From an uncultured Bacteroides sp. (GTDB lineage: Bacteria; Bacteroidota; Bacteroidia; Bacteroidales; Bacteroidaceae), in the NCBI RefSeq assembly GCF_963677945.1, contig NZ_OY782578.1:310001-374000 (forward strand): 64,000 bases of DNA, read 5' to 3'. The position numbers and the translations under genes were made by a program. Below, piece after piece: positions 37,137 to 47,534 of the stretch. Within the stretch, counting starts at the first letter, position 1; every line of letters begins with the position of its first letter. Under the pieces are notes generated by a model. The model made no database searches. It saw only the letters and a list, made by a program, of their open reading frames with translations, and was not told the origin of the DNA.

Positions 37137-37182
37137 AAACCTCCATAAAGCAGTCTAATCAACTTTATGGAGGTTTCTTTTT
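37137..37182 (+). terminator. Intrinsic terminator of the GH28 gene
   Basis: AAACCTCCATAAAG (37137-37150) and CTTTATGGAGGTTT (37163-37176) form a perfect 14-bp stem followed by CTTTTT. Confidence 0.88.
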
Positions 37183-37322
37183 AAAATAGACTTCAATTCA
37201 CAGAACTATAGATCGAAATCTATGGTTTCAGAAAACTAAAAATCGTCAGCCCAATTTAAGTTTCAGGCAATAAGAAAAGGCACCCATAGGTGGAAGCCCT
37301 ACAAATGCCTTATTCTTAAAAG

Positions 37323-37396
37323 TAGCGGGACCCAGGATTGAACTGGGGACCTCATGATTATGAATCATGCGCTCTAACCGGCTGAGCTATCCCGCC
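37323..37396 (-). tRNA. tRNA-Met (anticodon CAT)
   Basis: A complete 74-nt cloverleaf. The acceptor GGCGGGA pairs with TCCCGCT (G-U at the first pair), with discriminator A. The D arm is GCTC/GAGC, the anticodon stem CATGA/TCATG with loop TTCATAA, and the T arm CCCAG/CTGGG with TTCAATC. No CCA is encoded. An elongator Met is most likely; a lysidine-modified Ile tRNA has the same anticodon and cannot be excluded by eye. It lies between the GH28 terminator and the START-like gene, with nothing else in this 450-bp gap. Confidence 0.92.
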
Positions 37397-37585
37397 ATTT
37401 CTTAAATGCGGTGCAAAGGTATAGAAATCTTTGAAACTTGCAAAATTTCGCCATACTTTTTTCGATTTTACCTCAAAAAAGAGTGCTTTTATTTAAAAAG
37501 CAAGAGAAAAAACGCATAATTTAGTGTCATATACTTCAAATTTCAAAAAAAGTCTTTATCTTGGCGCACAGAAAACGCAAGCACT

Positions 37586-37972
37586 ATGAAAAAAGAAAAG
37601 ATTCATATAGAATATCTTTTAAACGCATCCTCACGAAGCATTCTATGGAATGCAATAAGCACCCCTATCGGCATGGAAGACTGGTTTGCCGATAAAGTTC
37701 AAATGAAAGATAAAACATTCACTTTCTGTTGGGGCAAATCAGAAGTCAGAAAAGCCGAATTGATTGGAACAAGAATTAATTCTTTCGTTAGATTCCATTG
37801 GTTGGATGATGAAGATGAAAAAAGCTATTTTGAGTTCAAAATGAACTTTAATGAATTAACTAGTGACTACGTACTGGAAATTACTGATTTTGTTGACTCA
37901 GAGGAGAAAGATGATCAGTTCGAACTGTGGAACTCTCAGATTGATACGCTTAAAAGAGCATGTGGAATGTAG
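37586..37972 (+). CDS. START-like domain protein
   Basis: A 128-residue cytosolic protein with the helix-grip (START/AHA1-like) fold. Motifs are IEYLLNASSRSILWNAIST at the N-terminus, WFADKV, FCWGKSE, FRFHW-like VRFHWLDDE and a C-terminal helix ending WNSQIDTLKRACGM. Such folds bind hydrophobic ligands or act as co-chaperones; its role is unknown. It lies 86 bp upstream of the permease gene on the same strand. Confidence 0.85.
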   Translation: MKKEKIHIEYLLNASSRSILWNAISTPIGMEDWFADKVQMKDKTFTFCWGKSEVRKAELIGTRINSFVRFHWLDDEDEKSYFEFKMNFNELTSDYVLEITDFVDSEEKDDQFELWNSQIDTLKRACGM

Positions 37973-38024
37973 CCTATAATTTATAAAAATAATCAAAAGT
38001 ATGCGTGAACATCTTTTTTTATAC

Positions 38025-38032
38025 TAATTTTG
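38025..38032 (+). promoter_or_regulatory. -7 box (TAATTTTG) of the LptF-like gene
   Basis: TAATTTTG matches TAnnTTTG, 27 bp before the ATG at 38059. No good -33 box is seen. Confidence 0.5.
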
Positions 38033-38058
38033 TCGGACAATTGTACAAATAAAAAAAG

Positions 38059-39960
38059 ATGCTACGCATAAAGAAATTAGATATATTCGTTATCAAGAGT
38101 TTCGCACTCCTTTTCTTTGGGACGTTCTTCATTTGTCTCTTCATTTTTATGATGCAGTTTTTATGGAGATACGTCGACGATTTAGTTGGTAAAGGATTAG
38201 CGATAAGCGTATTATCAGAGTTTTTCTTTTACGCAATATTAACTTTGGTTCCTACTGCGCTTCCTCTTGCTATCTTACTTGCTTCATTGATGACTTTCGG
38301 TAATTTTGGTGAAAGATATGAGTTACTCGCTATAAAAGCAGCCGGAATTTCATTGATCAGAGTAATGGCTCCTCTTATTGTCTTTACAGTATTTCTATGT
38401 TCCACTTCCTTTTATTTTCAAAATGTTATAGCTCCCAAGGCCCAAGTAAAACTATTTACTTTGCTTTTCTCTATGAAGCAAAAATCGCCGGAGCTAGAAA
38501 TTCCAGAAGGAGTTTTTTATGATGAAATCGAAGGTTATAACCTTTATGTTAAGCATAAAAACAAAGAGACGGGAGCGTTATATAATTTAATGATCTACAA
38601 TTTTTCTGATGGCTTTGACAATGCACATATCATTGTTGCAGATTCTGGTAAACTGGAAATGACAGCAGACAAAAAATATCTGAGACTGCACCTGTATAGC
38701 GGAGAAATGTTTGAGAATCTTAAATCACAGAGCAGTTCCATACAAAATGTACCATATCGAAGGGAAAGTTTTAGTGAGAAACACACTATCATAGAATTCA
38801 ATTCAAACTTTAATATGATTGACGAAAGCTTCATGAACAATCAGTATCAAAGTAAGAATATGACAGAGCTTCAAACTGCAGTAGATTCAATGAACCATTT
38901 GGTTGACAGCGTTGGAAAAACATTCTATAAAGAAGCAATAACAAGTACTTATCGCTCAAGAGATAATTTCAATAAAGAGGATACACTCAAAATAAGAAAA
39001 GCAAAATTGACTGCAATAAATACAGATAGCGTCTTTAATAATCTTTCCTTATCAGACAAACAACGGGCTGTGGCAAACGCATTAAGCACGTCACAAAGTA
39101 TAGGTAATGACTGGAAATTTAAGAGTTTCAACACTGTTGATACAGACAAGCGCATCCGTAGACACGAAATGGAGTGGCATAAAAAAATAGCCCTTTCTAT
39201 TTCCTGTTTAATATTCTTCTTTATAGGTGCTCCTTTAGGTGGTATCATTAGAAAAGGAGGTTTAGGCATGCCGGTTGTGATCTCCATTTTAATCTTTATT
39301 ATTTATTATATTATTGATACAACCGGAGCCAAAATGGCCAGAAATGGTACATGGATTATTTGGACTGCAATGTGGATAAGTACATTTATCTTAGCTCCAG
39401 TGGGAATATTTCTCACTTATAAATCAAATAATGATTCCGTTGTATTAAATATAGATACATATATAAATTGGATCAGAAAAGTTATCGGTATACGAGACAC
39501 TCGTCATCTGGCTAAAAAAGAAGTAATCATTGAAGACCCCGACTATCTAGAAGAAGATAAGAATATGGAACTACTAAATGATAAGTGTGAAGAATATATA
39601 TCAAATAATAAACTTAAACGTGCGCCAAACTATTTCAATATCTGGACCAAAAATGAAAAAGATGAAGAAATTGTGGCTATCAATGAACAGCTGGAAGCTA
39701 TTGTTGAAAAGCTTGCTAATACTAAATATACGAAAATTCTAGGAACACTGAACAACTACCCTATCTTGTCTGTTCATGCTCATAGATGCCCTTTCAACAT
39801 GCCTACATTCAATAAAATAACCGGTATAATAGTGCCAATAGGGTTAATCTATTATTTTAGAATATGGGCTTTCAGAATTAGGTTATATAAAGATCTGAAA
39901 TTAATAAATAAGGTAAACAGAGATTTACAAGATATAATAAGAACAATTTGTAACAAGTAA
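38059..39960 (+). CDS. LptF/LptG-family (YjgP/YjgQ) permease with extended C-terminus
   Basis: A 633-residue inner-membrane protein of the LptF/LptG family. These permeases with LptB pull lipopolysaccharide from the membrane toward the Lpt bridge. Three N-terminal helices are seen (about 12-35, 50-75, 95-120), then a periplasmic beta-jellyroll (about 130-290), then three helices (about 375-460). Family members usually end near 360-400 residues. Here a charged cytosolic region and one more hydrophobic segment ([16 protein letters not shown], about 590-605) extend the protein. Only 3 bp separate it from ribBA, so they share a transcript. Confidence 0.88.
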   Translation: MLRIKKLDIFVIKSFALLFFGTFFICLFIFMMQFLWRYVDDLVGKGLAISVLSEFFFYAILTLVPTALPLAILLASLMTFGNFGERYELLAIKAAGISLIRVMAPLIVFTVFLCSTSFYFQNVIAPKAQVKLFTLLFSMKQKSPELEIPEGVFYDEIEGYNLYVKHKNKETGALYNLMIYNFSDGFDNAHIIVADSGKLEMTADKKYLRLHLYSGEMFENLKSQSSSIQNVPYRRESFSEKHTIIEFNSNFNMIDESFMNNQYQSKNMTELQTAVDSMNHLVDSVGKTFYKEAITSTYRSRDNFNKEDTLKIRKAKLTAINTDSVFNNLSLSDKQRAVANALSTSQSIGNDWKFKSFNTVDTDKRIRRHEMEWHKKIALSISCLIFFFIGAPLGGIIRKGGLGMPVVISILIFIIYYIIDTTGAKMARNGTWIIWTAMWISTFILAPVGIFLTYKSNNDSVVLNIDTYINWIRKVIGIRDTRHLAKKEVIIEDPDYLEEDKNMELLNDKCEEYISNNKLKRAPNYFNIWTKNEKDEEIVAINEQLEAIVEKLANTKYTKILGTLNNYPILSVHAHRCPFNMPTFNKITGIIVPIGLIYYFRIWAFRIRLYKDLKLINKVNRDLQDIIRTICNK

Positions 39961-39963
39961 GAT

Positions 39964-41178
39964 ATGGAAGATATAAAGTTAAATACAATCGAAGAAGCAA
40001 TAGAAGACTTTCGTGAAGGTAAATTTATAATTGTTGTTGATGATGAAGATCGTGAAAATGAAGGCGATTTTATTATTGCAGCTGAAAAAATAACACCGGA
40101 AAAAGTAAATTTCATGTTGACTTACGGACGCGGTGTCTTGTGTGCTCCTATTACAGAAGAACGTTGTGAAGAGTTAGACCTGGAAATGCAGGTTTCTACT
40201 AACACTTCAATATACGAAACACCATTCACTGTTACAGTAGACTTACTAGATGGATGTACTACAGGAGTTTCAATGCACGACAGAGCAGCCACTATCAAAG
40301 CATTGGCCGATCCTAACACAAATCCAGGTAGTTTTGGCCGTCCTGGACACGTCAATCCACTAAGAGCAAAATCGCGTGGAGTACTTCGTCGCTCAGGACA
40401 TACAGAAGCAACAGTTGACATGGCACGTTTAGCAGGTCTTTATCCAGCCGGAGCTTTAATTGAAATAATCAATGAAGACGGCACAATGGCTCGTTTACCA
40501 CAACTTATGGAAGTTTCTAAAAAATTCGGCATAAAAATCATTACTATTAAAGATCTTATAGCATATCGCTTAAAGATGGAGTCGATCGTAGAAAAAGGAG
40601 ACGAAGTTGACATGCCTACTGAATTCGGACATTTCCGCCTTATCCCTTTCCGCCAAAAATCGAACGGACTTGAACATATTGCTTTGATAAAAGGTGAGTG
40701 GACAGAAAACGAGTCTATTTTGGTAAGAATGCACTCTTCCTGTATGACTGGTGACATATTTGCATCCAACCGTTGCGACTGTGGAGAGCAGTTGCATAAA
40801 GCAATGTCTGAGATAGAAAAAGCTGGCAAAGGCGTTGTTGTATATATGAATCAGGAAGGCCGTGGCATTGGACTTATGAATAAAATAAGAGCATATAAAT
40901 TGCAGGAAGAAGGACTTGACACAGTTGATGCGAACCTGCACTTAGGCTTCAAGGCAGATGAACGTGATTATGGTGTAGGTGCAGAAATACTACGGGAAAT
41001 AGGCGTACATAAAATGAAATTACTTACTAATAACCCTGTTAAGCGTATTGGACTAGAAGCTTATGGCCTGGAAATAGTAGAGAATGTAGCCATTGAAGTT
41101 ACACCCAATGAGTATAACTTACGATATCTGAAAACAAAAAAAGATCGTATGGGGCACGCTTTGCATTTTACAAAGTGA
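39964..41178 (+). CDS. ribBA: Bifunctional DHBP synthase / GTP cyclohydrolase II
   Basis: A 404-residue enzyme that makes both starting blocks of riboflavin. The N-terminal half (about 1-205) is 3,4-dihydroxy-2-butanone-4-phosphate synthase, with [12 protein letters not shown] and [11 protein letters not shown]. The C-terminal half (about 210-400) is GTP cyclohydrolase II, with zinc ligands in [17 protein letters not shown] and GRGIGLMNK. No FMN riboswitch is visible, and other rib genes are absent here. Confidence 0.97.
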   Translation: MEDIKLNTIEEAIEDFREGKFIIVVDDEDRENEGDFIIAAEKITPEKVNFMLTYGRGVLCAPITEERCEELDLEMQVSTNTSIYETPFTVTVDLLDGCTTGVSMHDRAATIKALADPNTNPGSFGRPGHVNPLRAKSRGVLRRSGHTEATVDMARLAGLYPAGALIEIINEDGTMARLPQLMEVSKKFGIKIITIKDLIAYRLKMESIVEKGDEVDMPTEFGHFRLIPFRQKSNGLEHIALIKGEWTENESILVRMHSSCMTGDIFASNRCDCGEQLHKAMSEIEKAGKGVVVYMNQEGRGIGLMNKIRAYKLQEEGLDTVDANLHLGFKADERDYGVGAEILREIGVHKMKLLTNNPVKRIGLEAYGLEIVENVAIEVTPNEYNLRYLKTKKDRMGHALHFTK

Positions 41179-41297
41179 TATAAAAATAAGGCATATTGAA
41201 ATATAAAGCACAACAATCTCATTTATTTGCTTTCTTATTTCAATTATTTTATCTTATTTTGCATCGTGATATAGACCAACAATAAATAAGTTAAATT

Positions 41298-42491
41298 ATG
41301 AATCAACTTTCAGACCGTTTGAACAGCCTTTCTCCTTCAGAGACTTTAGCTATGTCTCAGAAGAGTAATGAGTTAAAAGCTCAAGGCATCGATGTCATCA
41401 ATCTTAGTGTAGGGGAACCTGACTTCTTTACTCCCGACCACATTAAGGCTGCTGCTAAAAAAGCAATTGATGATAACTTCTCTTTTTATTCTCCTGTACC
41501 AGGCTACATGCCCCTTCGCAAGGCTATTGCAGCTAAATTAAAGAATGAAAATGGCCTGGATTATAAACCTGAACAGATTGTTTGTTCCAACGGAGCTAAA
41601 CAGTCAGTTTGTAATACCTTATTGTGTATTATTGGCCCGGAAGATGAAGTAATTATCCCAGCTCCATATTGGGTTAGCTACATTGAAATGGTAAAGCTAG
41701 CAGAAGGTAAGAGTGTTATTATTCCTGCTGGCCTTGAACAAAATTTCAAAATTACACCTGCTCAACTGGAAGCTGCTATTACTCCTAAAACTAAAGCGAT
41801 AATCCTTTGCTCTCCTTCAAATCCAACAGGAAGCGTATACAGCAAAGAAGAATTAAAAGGATTAGTTGATGTTTTGGTTAAGTATCCTAATATCATCGTT
41901 ATTGCCGACGAGATTTACGAACATATCAACTATATCGGAAAACATGAAAGTATTGCTCAATTCCCTGAGATCAAAGAACGTGTAGCTCTGATTAACGGCG
42001 TTTCTAAAGCATACGCTATGACTGGTTGGAGACTTGGATTCGTTGCTGCTCCGGAGTGGTTAGCAAAAGCTAGCAATAAACTACAGGGACAATATACTTC
42101 AGGCCCTTCTTCAATTGCTCAAAAAGCAGCAGAAGCTGCATTTGCAGGAGATCAGGCACCGGTAGAAGAAATGCGTAAAGCCTTCGAACGTCGTCGCAAC
42201 CTTGTTATTGAATTAGTTAAAGATATCCCGGGATTAGTGTGCAATGTTCCTGATGGTGCATTCTATGTATTCCCAAAATGTGATTCATATTTCGGTAAAT
42301 CATTTGGCGATCGTAAAATTAACGATTCTGCAGATTTGGCAATGTATCTTCTGGAAGAAGGACACGTAGCATGTGTTGGAGGTGTAGCTTTCGGAGCCCC
42401 TGAATGTATCCGTATGTCTTATGCTACATCTGATGAAAATTTGGTTGAAGCATTCAAAAGAATCAAGCAAACGTTGGCTAAACTAAAATAA
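41298..42491 (+). CDS. aspC: Pyridoxal-phosphate aspartate aminotransferase
   Basis: A 397-residue class I/II aminotransferase that interconverts aspartate and oxaloacetate with glutamate. It shows NLSVGEPDF, the CSPSNPTGSVY motif, the phosphate- and PLP-binding DEIYEHINY, and the Schiff-base Lys in NGVSKAYAMTGWRLG. The subgroup is the 1-gamma type that often also accepts aromatic or prephenate substrates. It is followed by a strong terminator. Confidence 0.93.
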   Translation: MNQLSDRLNSLSPSETLAMSQKSNELKAQGIDVINLSVGEPDFFTPDHIKAAAKKAIDDNFSFYSPVPGYMPLRKAIAAKLKNENGLDYKPEQIVCSNGAKQSVCNTLLCIIGPEDEVIIPAPYWVSYIEMVKLAEGKSVIIPAGLEQNFKITPAQLEAAITPKTKAIILCSPSNPTGSVYSKEELKGLVDVLVKYPNIIVIADEIYEHINYIGKHESIAQFPEIKERVALINGVSKAYAMTGWRLGFVAAPEWLAKASNKLQGQYTSGPSSIAQKAAEAAFAGDQAPVEEMRKAFERRRNLVIELVKDIPGLVCNVPDGAFYVFPKCDSYFGKSFGDRKINDSADLAMYLLEEGHVACVGGVAFGAPECIRMSYATSDENLVEAFKRIKQTLAKLK

Positions 42492-42553
42492 GCAACAATA
42501 AAAATAGTCTGGGAATATAATCTAAAGATTAATTTCCAGGCCAAGATATAAGT

Positions 42554-42585
42554 AAAAAGGCTGTTTCGTTTGAAACAGCCTTTTT
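42554..42585. terminator. Bidirectional terminator between aspC and the ferredoxin
   Basis: AAAAAGGCTGTTTC (42554-42567) and GAAACAGCCTTTTT (42572-42585) form a perfect 14-bp stem with T-runs in both directions. Confidence 0.9.
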
Positions 42586-42606
42586 ATTTTTACCCGAAGG
42601 AATTTT

Positions 42607-42777
42607 TTAGTTTCCCGGATGTATTGCTTCAGAAGGACAAACATCTGCGCAAGTTCCACATTCTGTACAAACCTCTGGGTTAATTGAATAGATATCGCCT
42701 TCAGAGATAGCTCCTACTGGACACTCGTCAATACAAGTTCCACAAGCAATACAATCATCATTAATTACGTAAGCCAT
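42607..42777 (-). CDS. Small 2[4Fe-4S] ferredoxin
   Basis: A 56-residue ferredoxin carrying low-potential electrons. It reads MAYVINDDCIACGTCIDECP at the start, and the second cluster is CTECGTCADVCP. The two CxxCxxCxxxCP motifs bind two 4Fe-4S clusters. It is a typical clostridial-type ferredoxin, used for example with pyruvate:ferredoxin oxidoreductase. It is convergent with aspC and has its own promoter. Confidence 0.95.
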   Translation of the reverse strand: MAYVINDDCIACGTCIDECPVGAISEGDIYSINPEVCTECGTCADVCPSEAIHPGN

Positions 42778-42814
42778 TTTCTTAAATTTTAATTATTAGT
42801 ACTAATTTGCTCAA

Positions 42815-42822
42815 CAAAAATA
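42815..42822 (-). promoter_or_regulatory. -7 box (TATTTTTG) of the ferredoxin gene
   Basis: CAAAAATA on the plus strand, 37 bp before the ATG on the minus strand. No clear -33 box. Confidence 0.55.
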
Positions 42823-42978
42823 GAGATTAATTCTAATTGTAGCATGTTTCCTTTCATATTTTATATTAATTTGGATTTTATCTAAATAACAAGAATCCCA
42901 ATAAGCTTTTATTTGTCTTACCGCTGCAATAAGAAGCGTACTTTATCGTTATAATAAGCATAAAAGAATTATCAGAAC

Positions 42979-43680
42979 TTGAAACGTATATTCATCATAT
43001 TACTATCATTTGTATTCTCATTGGGCGTAAACGCACAAATAAAGAAGATACAAAATAGACCATATATTGACCAAAGAAGGCTACATTATGGCTTTTTAAT
43101 TGGTTTGCATACTCAAGATCTGAAATTTGAGAACAACGGGTACGTTACAAAGGATGGAGAATCCTGGTTTGCTGATGTTGCTAGTTATTCACCCGGATTC
43201 AGTGTTGGTGTTTTAGGTGAGCTCTACTTAACTAAAGAACTGGCACTCCGGCTTATTCCTACTTTGCATTTCGGTGACAAGACGGTAGTTTTTAAAGAGC
43301 AAAATAACAAAGAAGAGACCAGGCAGCAGATAAAATCCACATACTTGTCTCTTCCTGTTGATTTAAAATTCAGTGCAGAACGCTTTAACAACTATCGGCC
43401 ATACGTAATGGCTGGAATCAATCCAATGGCCGACCTCAGTATCAAAAAGAATGGTGTTTTATTACTTAAAAGTGCCGATTGCTATATAGAAGCTGGCATA
43501 GGTTGTGACTTTTATCTCCCATTCTTCAAGCTTATTCCAGAACTTAAATTCTGCTTTGGATTAAGTAACTTACTTAAAACAGACCGTCCTGATTTAAATG
43601 ATAAAACACTCTTAAAATATACACAATCAGTTAATCAGATAAACTCTCGCATGATTGTGCTATCATTCTATTTTGAATAA
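42979..43680 (+). CDS. PorT-like outer-membrane beta-barrel protein
   Basis: A 233-residue secreted protein (signal peptide MKRIFIILLSFVFSLGVNAQ) predicted to form a small beta-barrel. The RRLHYGFLIGLHTQDLKF segment and the alternating hydrophobic strands resemble PorT-family proteins. PorT is a component of the type IX secretion system in Porphyromonas. Many Bacteroides keep PorT-like barrels without that system, so T9SS is not implied. Translation most likely begins at TTG; no in-frame ATG would keep the signal peptide. It is convergent with the GH3 fusion gene. Confidence 0.78.
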   Translation: MKRIFIILLSFVFSLGVNAQIKKIQNRPYIDQRRLHYGFLIGLHTQDLKFENNGYVTKDGESWFADVASYSPGFSVGVLGELYLTKELALRLIPTLHFGDKTVVFKEQNNKEETRQQIKSTYLSLPVDLKFSAERFNNYRPYVMAGINPMADLSIKKNGVLLLKSADCYIEAGIGCDFYLPFFKLIPELKFCFGLSNLLKTDRPDLNDKTLLKYTQSVNQINSRMIVLSFYFE

Positions 43681-43685
43681 AGAAA

Positions 43686-46670
43686 CTATTTCATCGACTG
43701 ATATATTTCTTCCTGAATATTCGTACGTATATTCATCTTCGACAATTTAAAATTCCAACGATCCGGATATGTACGGTTGCTCAAAAATACGTAAACCAGT
43801 CCGTTTACAGGATCTACCCAACAACATGTTCCGGTCCATCCTGTATGCCCATAAACAGCAGCAGGAGCAGAAACACAACAAGGACTATTCTGAGGATTAG
43901 CAGGTACAGGCTTATCATACCCCAAGCCTCGTCTGCCACTCTTGGAAGTCGTTGTGGTAAATAGCTTGCAGGTTGATTTGCTTAAATATCGTTTCCCATC
44001 TATTTCACCTCCGTTAAGCAGCATCTGATACACCTTTGCAACATCCTTTGCAGAAGCAAACAAGCCTGCATTGCCTGATATTCCACCCAAATAAGCCGCA
44101 GCCTCATCATTCACAAATCCCTGAATCAGTTCGCCTCTAAAACAATCATTTTTCACAGTAGGAACAACCTCATCTTTTTTATGTGTACGTAAAGGCAGAT
44201 AACAAATATGATATAGTTTCATTGGTCCATAATACTCACGATTCAAAAACTCATCCATAGGGATTCCGCTAACAGTTTCGGCAATCTCTTTTAGAAGGAT
44301 AAAGTTAACGCAACTATAGTTATACTTCTTTGCTCCCAATTTAGCCTGAGCAATCATCTGCATGGCTGCTTCATGAAATTTCTTATTCAGATAAAGACTA
44401 TCAGTTACATGCATTGTAAATTCATCAGAAGGTTTAGTGGAAGTCCATCCTTCTTTATATTTAAAAGAAGTACAAGCATAAGTATTTTCATCAGTCTGTA
44501 TAGTATGTTTAGAATCTTTCTTAGTGACAAAGAAAGGAGCTTCATAGCTCGCTTCATCTATAGCAAGTCGATAGAACGGAAGCGAAGGTGGCAACCCAGA
44601 CTCGTGAAACAACAATTCTTTAATAGTTATATTCTCTTTGTCAGTACCACGAAGAAAAGCAATATATTTAGATGCTTTATCTGTAAGGTTCAACAAGCAT
44701 TTATCATATAACTTCATGATTGCAAGTAATGTTCCTGTTGTTTTTGATAAAGAAGCAAGATCGTACATACTATTTGATGTTACTTTCTGTTCTCCTTCAT
44801 AAGTATATTTCCCAAAATTCTTGCTGTAAACAGTCTTTCCATCCTTCATAACCAAAACCTGACATCCGGGAAAAGCGCGAGCTTCAATACCTTCCTTAAC
44901 AATTGAATCAATGCGTGCTAATGTAACAGAACTCATTCCAAAGTCTTCCGGTACGGAGCGGAATACTGTATTAGGGGTAATTGTTACTCCATCTCCCGGA
45001 GAGTAAAGTGTTCCTATACTTACTGATAAACGCCCATCAGCTGTGGCCTTAGCAAAAAGGACATCACCTGTTTGAGCTTGAACATCATTATCTGCAGAAT
45101 GCCCCAAAATAACAGCAGAAGCAACAGATAAAGGTATCTGAAGTTGTTCCATTACTGAAAAAGGAGTAAAGAACACATAAACTGCCGGTTGGCTGATTGA
45201 GAGAACTGAAAAGAAGTGAAGATATGGTTTCAGATCTTGAGCGGTTATACTAACAACAACCCTCTTATGTAATGACAGTTCATGCTTCATGGCTTGCATC
45301 AATGAATCATTCATCTGATATGTTAAATGATAACATTTAACCGGGGCATATTTCTTCATTGTTTCTATAAACACAGAGTCAGCAGATCTGTCGCCTACAC
45401 TTACCAATGCAATTTCATCAGCAGAAGCCCTGAAAGGAAGTTCCTGTTCTCTATTTCCAAGAACGGTTATAGCAGCTGTTCTCAGTTTATGTATTAAAGC
45501 TTCGGAATTTGCCGTATTAATTCGCTCTTCCAAACCTGACAAACGAATTTCAGGAACTCTTGTCAGCCCTAATATATATTTGTACAACAAAACTTTTCTG
45601 CACTTACGATCAATGTCCTCTTTACTTATTTCTCCATTTTGAAGGGCTTTAAGTACACTTTGAACTTCCGTTTCCACATCTGCCGGAGCCAATACCATAT
45701 CATTCCCCGCCTGCAGAGCCAGCAAGCAGACTCTATCTGCAGAAGCAACACCTTTCATGGCTAAAGCATCAGTAAAGATCAATCCCTGAAAGCGAAGTTC
45801 ATCGGCAAGCAAACCATAAACAACATTACGTGAAAGAGAAGAAGGGAATAACTTGTTTGGCTCTAAGATAGGCACCTGAAGATGTCCAACCATAATGCCT
45901 CCTAAACCAGCTTTTATATATTGTTTAAATGGATAGAGTTCAACACTGTCTAGTCGTTCTCTGGTAAAAGTCAATACAGGTAAAGCAAAATGAGAATCAA
46001 CATCTGTATCTCCATGTCCCGGGAAGTGCTTAGCTACAGAAAGTACACCTTTGCTTTCCAGTCCTTGGGCATAAGCAATAACTTTATCCGCTACTTCATG
46101 AGGTTCTTCACCAAATGAGCGGACATTGATAACAGGGTTATTAGGATTACGATTTACATCGGCAACAGGAGCAAAATTTACAGTAACTCCCATCTCCTTA
46201 CACTGTCTGGCTACCTCCTGACCATATTCGTAAATCAGCTGATCATTCTGAATACATCCCAAAACTACATTTTTTGGAAAAACAGGAGTATTTTTGAGTC
46301 TCATAGACAATCCCCATTCACCATCGAAAGTAATCATCAATGGAATTTTAGCCTGCGACTGAGCAAAATTAGTTAATAAGGCCTGATCTTGTAGTTTTCC
46401 ACCAGAGAACAGTAACCCACCAATCTTGCTGTCACGAACAGCCTTTCGAATCATCTTCTTATTCTTTTTATCGATATCGGGGGTCACTGTATGAATAAAA
46501 AGCTGACCAATTCTTTCTTTCATCGTCATTTTAGACAACGTATTTTCAACCCAATTCTGACAAGCCTCTTGTTGTGAAACCTTATACGCCAAAAGAGGTT
46601 CAACCTGTGCTTTGGTTGCTGCAGGTAATAAGAAAGCCAGAACTAATGTAAATACAAATACCCTTTTCAT
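43686..46670 (-). CDS. GH3 N-acetylglucosaminidase-like domain fused to a serine beta-lactamase-type hydrolase
   Basis: A 994-residue secreted two-enzyme protein. The N-terminal half (about 25-370) is a NagZ-like GH3 barrel with KHFPGHGDTDVDSHF and the nucleophile Asp of FTDALAMKG. NagZ-type enzymes cleave N-acetylglucosamine from muropeptides. A middle GH3 C-terminal-like region follows. The last third (about 590-980) is a beta-lactamase/DD-peptidase fold with Ser and Lys in LASLSKT, a Tyr motif in NYSCVNFILL and HTG in GHTGWTGTC. The expected Asn of Y-S-N is Cys here, so catalysis may differ. The ATG at 46670 follows a GTG codon. The periplasmic fusion suggests cell-wall recycling. It is next to the split nucleotidase. 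Confidence 0.85.
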   Translation of the reverse strand: MKRVFVFTLVLAFLLPAATKAQVEPLLAYKVSQQEACQNWVENTLSKMTMKERIGQLFIHTVTPDIDKKNKKMIRKAVRDSKIGGLLFSGGKLQDQALLTNFAQSQAKIPLMITFDGEWGLSMRLKNTPVFPKNVVLGCIQNDQLIYEYGQEVARQCKEMGVTVNFAPVADVNRNPNNPVINVRSFGEEPHEVADKVIAYAQGLESKGVLSVAKHFPGHGDTDVDSHFALPVLTFTRERLDSVELYPFKQYIKAGLGGIMVGHLQVPILEPNKLFPSSLSRNVVYGLLADELRFQGLIFTDALAMKGVASADRVCLLALQAGNDMVLAPADVETEVQSVLKALQNGEISKEDIDRKCRKVLLYKYILGLTRVPEIRLSGLEERINTANSEALIHKLRTAAITVLGNREQELPFRASADEIALVSVGDRSADSVFIETMKKYAPVKCYHLTYQMNDSLMQAMKHELSLHKRVVVSITAQDLKPYLHFFSVLSISQPAVYVFFTPFSVMEQLQIPLSVASAVILGHSADNDVQAQTGDVLFAKATADGRLSVSIGTLYSPGDGVTITPNTVFRSVPEDFGMSSVTLARIDSIVKEGIEARAFPGCQVLVMKDGKTVYSKNFGKYTYEGEQKVTSNSMYDLASLSKTTGTLLAIMKLYDKCLLNLTDKASKYIAFLRGTDKENITIKELLFHESGLPPSLPFYRLAIDEASYEAPFFVTKKDSKHTIQTDENTYACTSFKYKEGWTSTKPSDEFTMHVTDSLYLNKKFHEAAMQMIAQAKLGAKKYNYSCVNFILLKEIAETVSGIPMDEFLNREYYGPMKLYHICYLPLRTHKKDEVVPTVKNDCFRGELIQGFVNDEAAAYLGGISGNAGLFASAKDVAKVYQMLLNGGEIDGKRYLSKSTCKLFTTTTSKSGRRGLGYDKPVPANPQNSPCCVSAPAAVYGHTGWTGTCCWVDPVNGLVYVFLSNRTYPDRWNFKLSKMNIRTNIQEEIYQSMK

Positions 46671-46673
46671 CAC

Positions 46674-47525
46674 TTATTTCCTTTCAAACTTTAGGTTTAT
46701 TTTCCCCACATAGACTCCATTTCTCCACATCTGTGTTACAGGAACTTCCTTACCATCTAAATTTTTGTAATATACGGGAGTTTCAATAAACGAATGAGAG
46801 TGTCCTCCTAATATTAAATCAATATTATGTGTTTTTGCTGCTAATATTTCATCACAAACCGGATTATTTTCTGAAGCTTTCCACCCCAAATGAGAAAGAC
46901 AAACCACCACATCACAACGTTCATTCTTTTTCAAATATTTTGCAACCTCATTTGCTACATCATAAGGTTCGAAGTAAACCACACCTTTGCACTTATCGGC
47001 CTGAACCAATCCTTCCATTTTGGGACTTAATCCAAACACTCCAACTTTCAGGCCTTTACGTTTAATAATAATATAAGGTTTAACCAGGCCATCAAGCACA
47101 GTACCTGTAAATTTATAGTTGGCACAAACAAATGGAAATTTCGCCATTTTAAAAAGACGAGCCATATTCTCAAGTCCAAAATCAAACTCATGATTTCCAA
47201 TTGTTGCTGCATCATATTTCATTTCGTTCATCAACTTGATTTCCACCTCTCCTTTAAACATATTGTAATATGGAGTTCCCTGAGAAAAATCACCGCAGTC
47301 AAACAACAAAATATCCTTATCCTCTGTTCGAGCCTGCTTTATATAAGAAGCTCGCCTAACGAATCCACCTTTATCTGCCTGAGATTTATTAGCATCGTTT
47401 TTGCTTATAGGTTCAACACGACTGTGAGTATCATTGGTATGCAATATAGTAAGCACCTTTACCCGCTGAGCAGAAAGGTTAATGCATAAGATTAGTGATA
47501 TTATTATAAAAAATGTCCGTTTCAT
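46674..47525 (-). CDS. 5'-nucleotidase N-terminal (metallophosphatase) domain protein
   Basis: A 283-residue secreted metallophosphoesterase (signal peptide to LSAQ). Two-metal motifs are LHTNDTHSR, GDFSQG, IGNHEFDFG, CLSHLG and GGHSHSF. In UshA-type 5'-nucleotidases this domain is joined to a substrate-binding domain; here that domain is the neighbouring gene. Together the two genes should free nucleosides or split UDP-sugars in the periplasm. The gene is followed directly by the GH3 fusion gene. Confidence 0.9.
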   Translation of the reverse strand: MKRTFFIIISLILCINLSAQRVKVLTILHTNDTHSRVEPISKNDANKSQADKGGFVRRASYIKQARTEDKDILLFDCGDFSQGTPYYNMFKGEVEIKLMNEMKYDAATIGNHEFDFGLENMARLFKMAKFPFVCANYKFTGTVLDGLVKPYIIIKRKGLKVGVFGLSPKMEGLVQADKCKGVVYFEPYDVANEVAKYLKKNERCDVVVCLSHLGWKASENNPVCDEILAAKTHNIDLILGGHSHSFIETPVYYKNLDGKEVPVTQMWRNGVYVGKINLKFERK

Positions 47526-47534
47526 TGTATTCCT

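Noticed and set aside
37323-37396. tRNA-Ile with lysidine-modified CAT anticodon
   Set aside because: The anticodon alone cannot separate it from elongator tRNA-Met. Met is the simpler call, but the alternative is not excluded.
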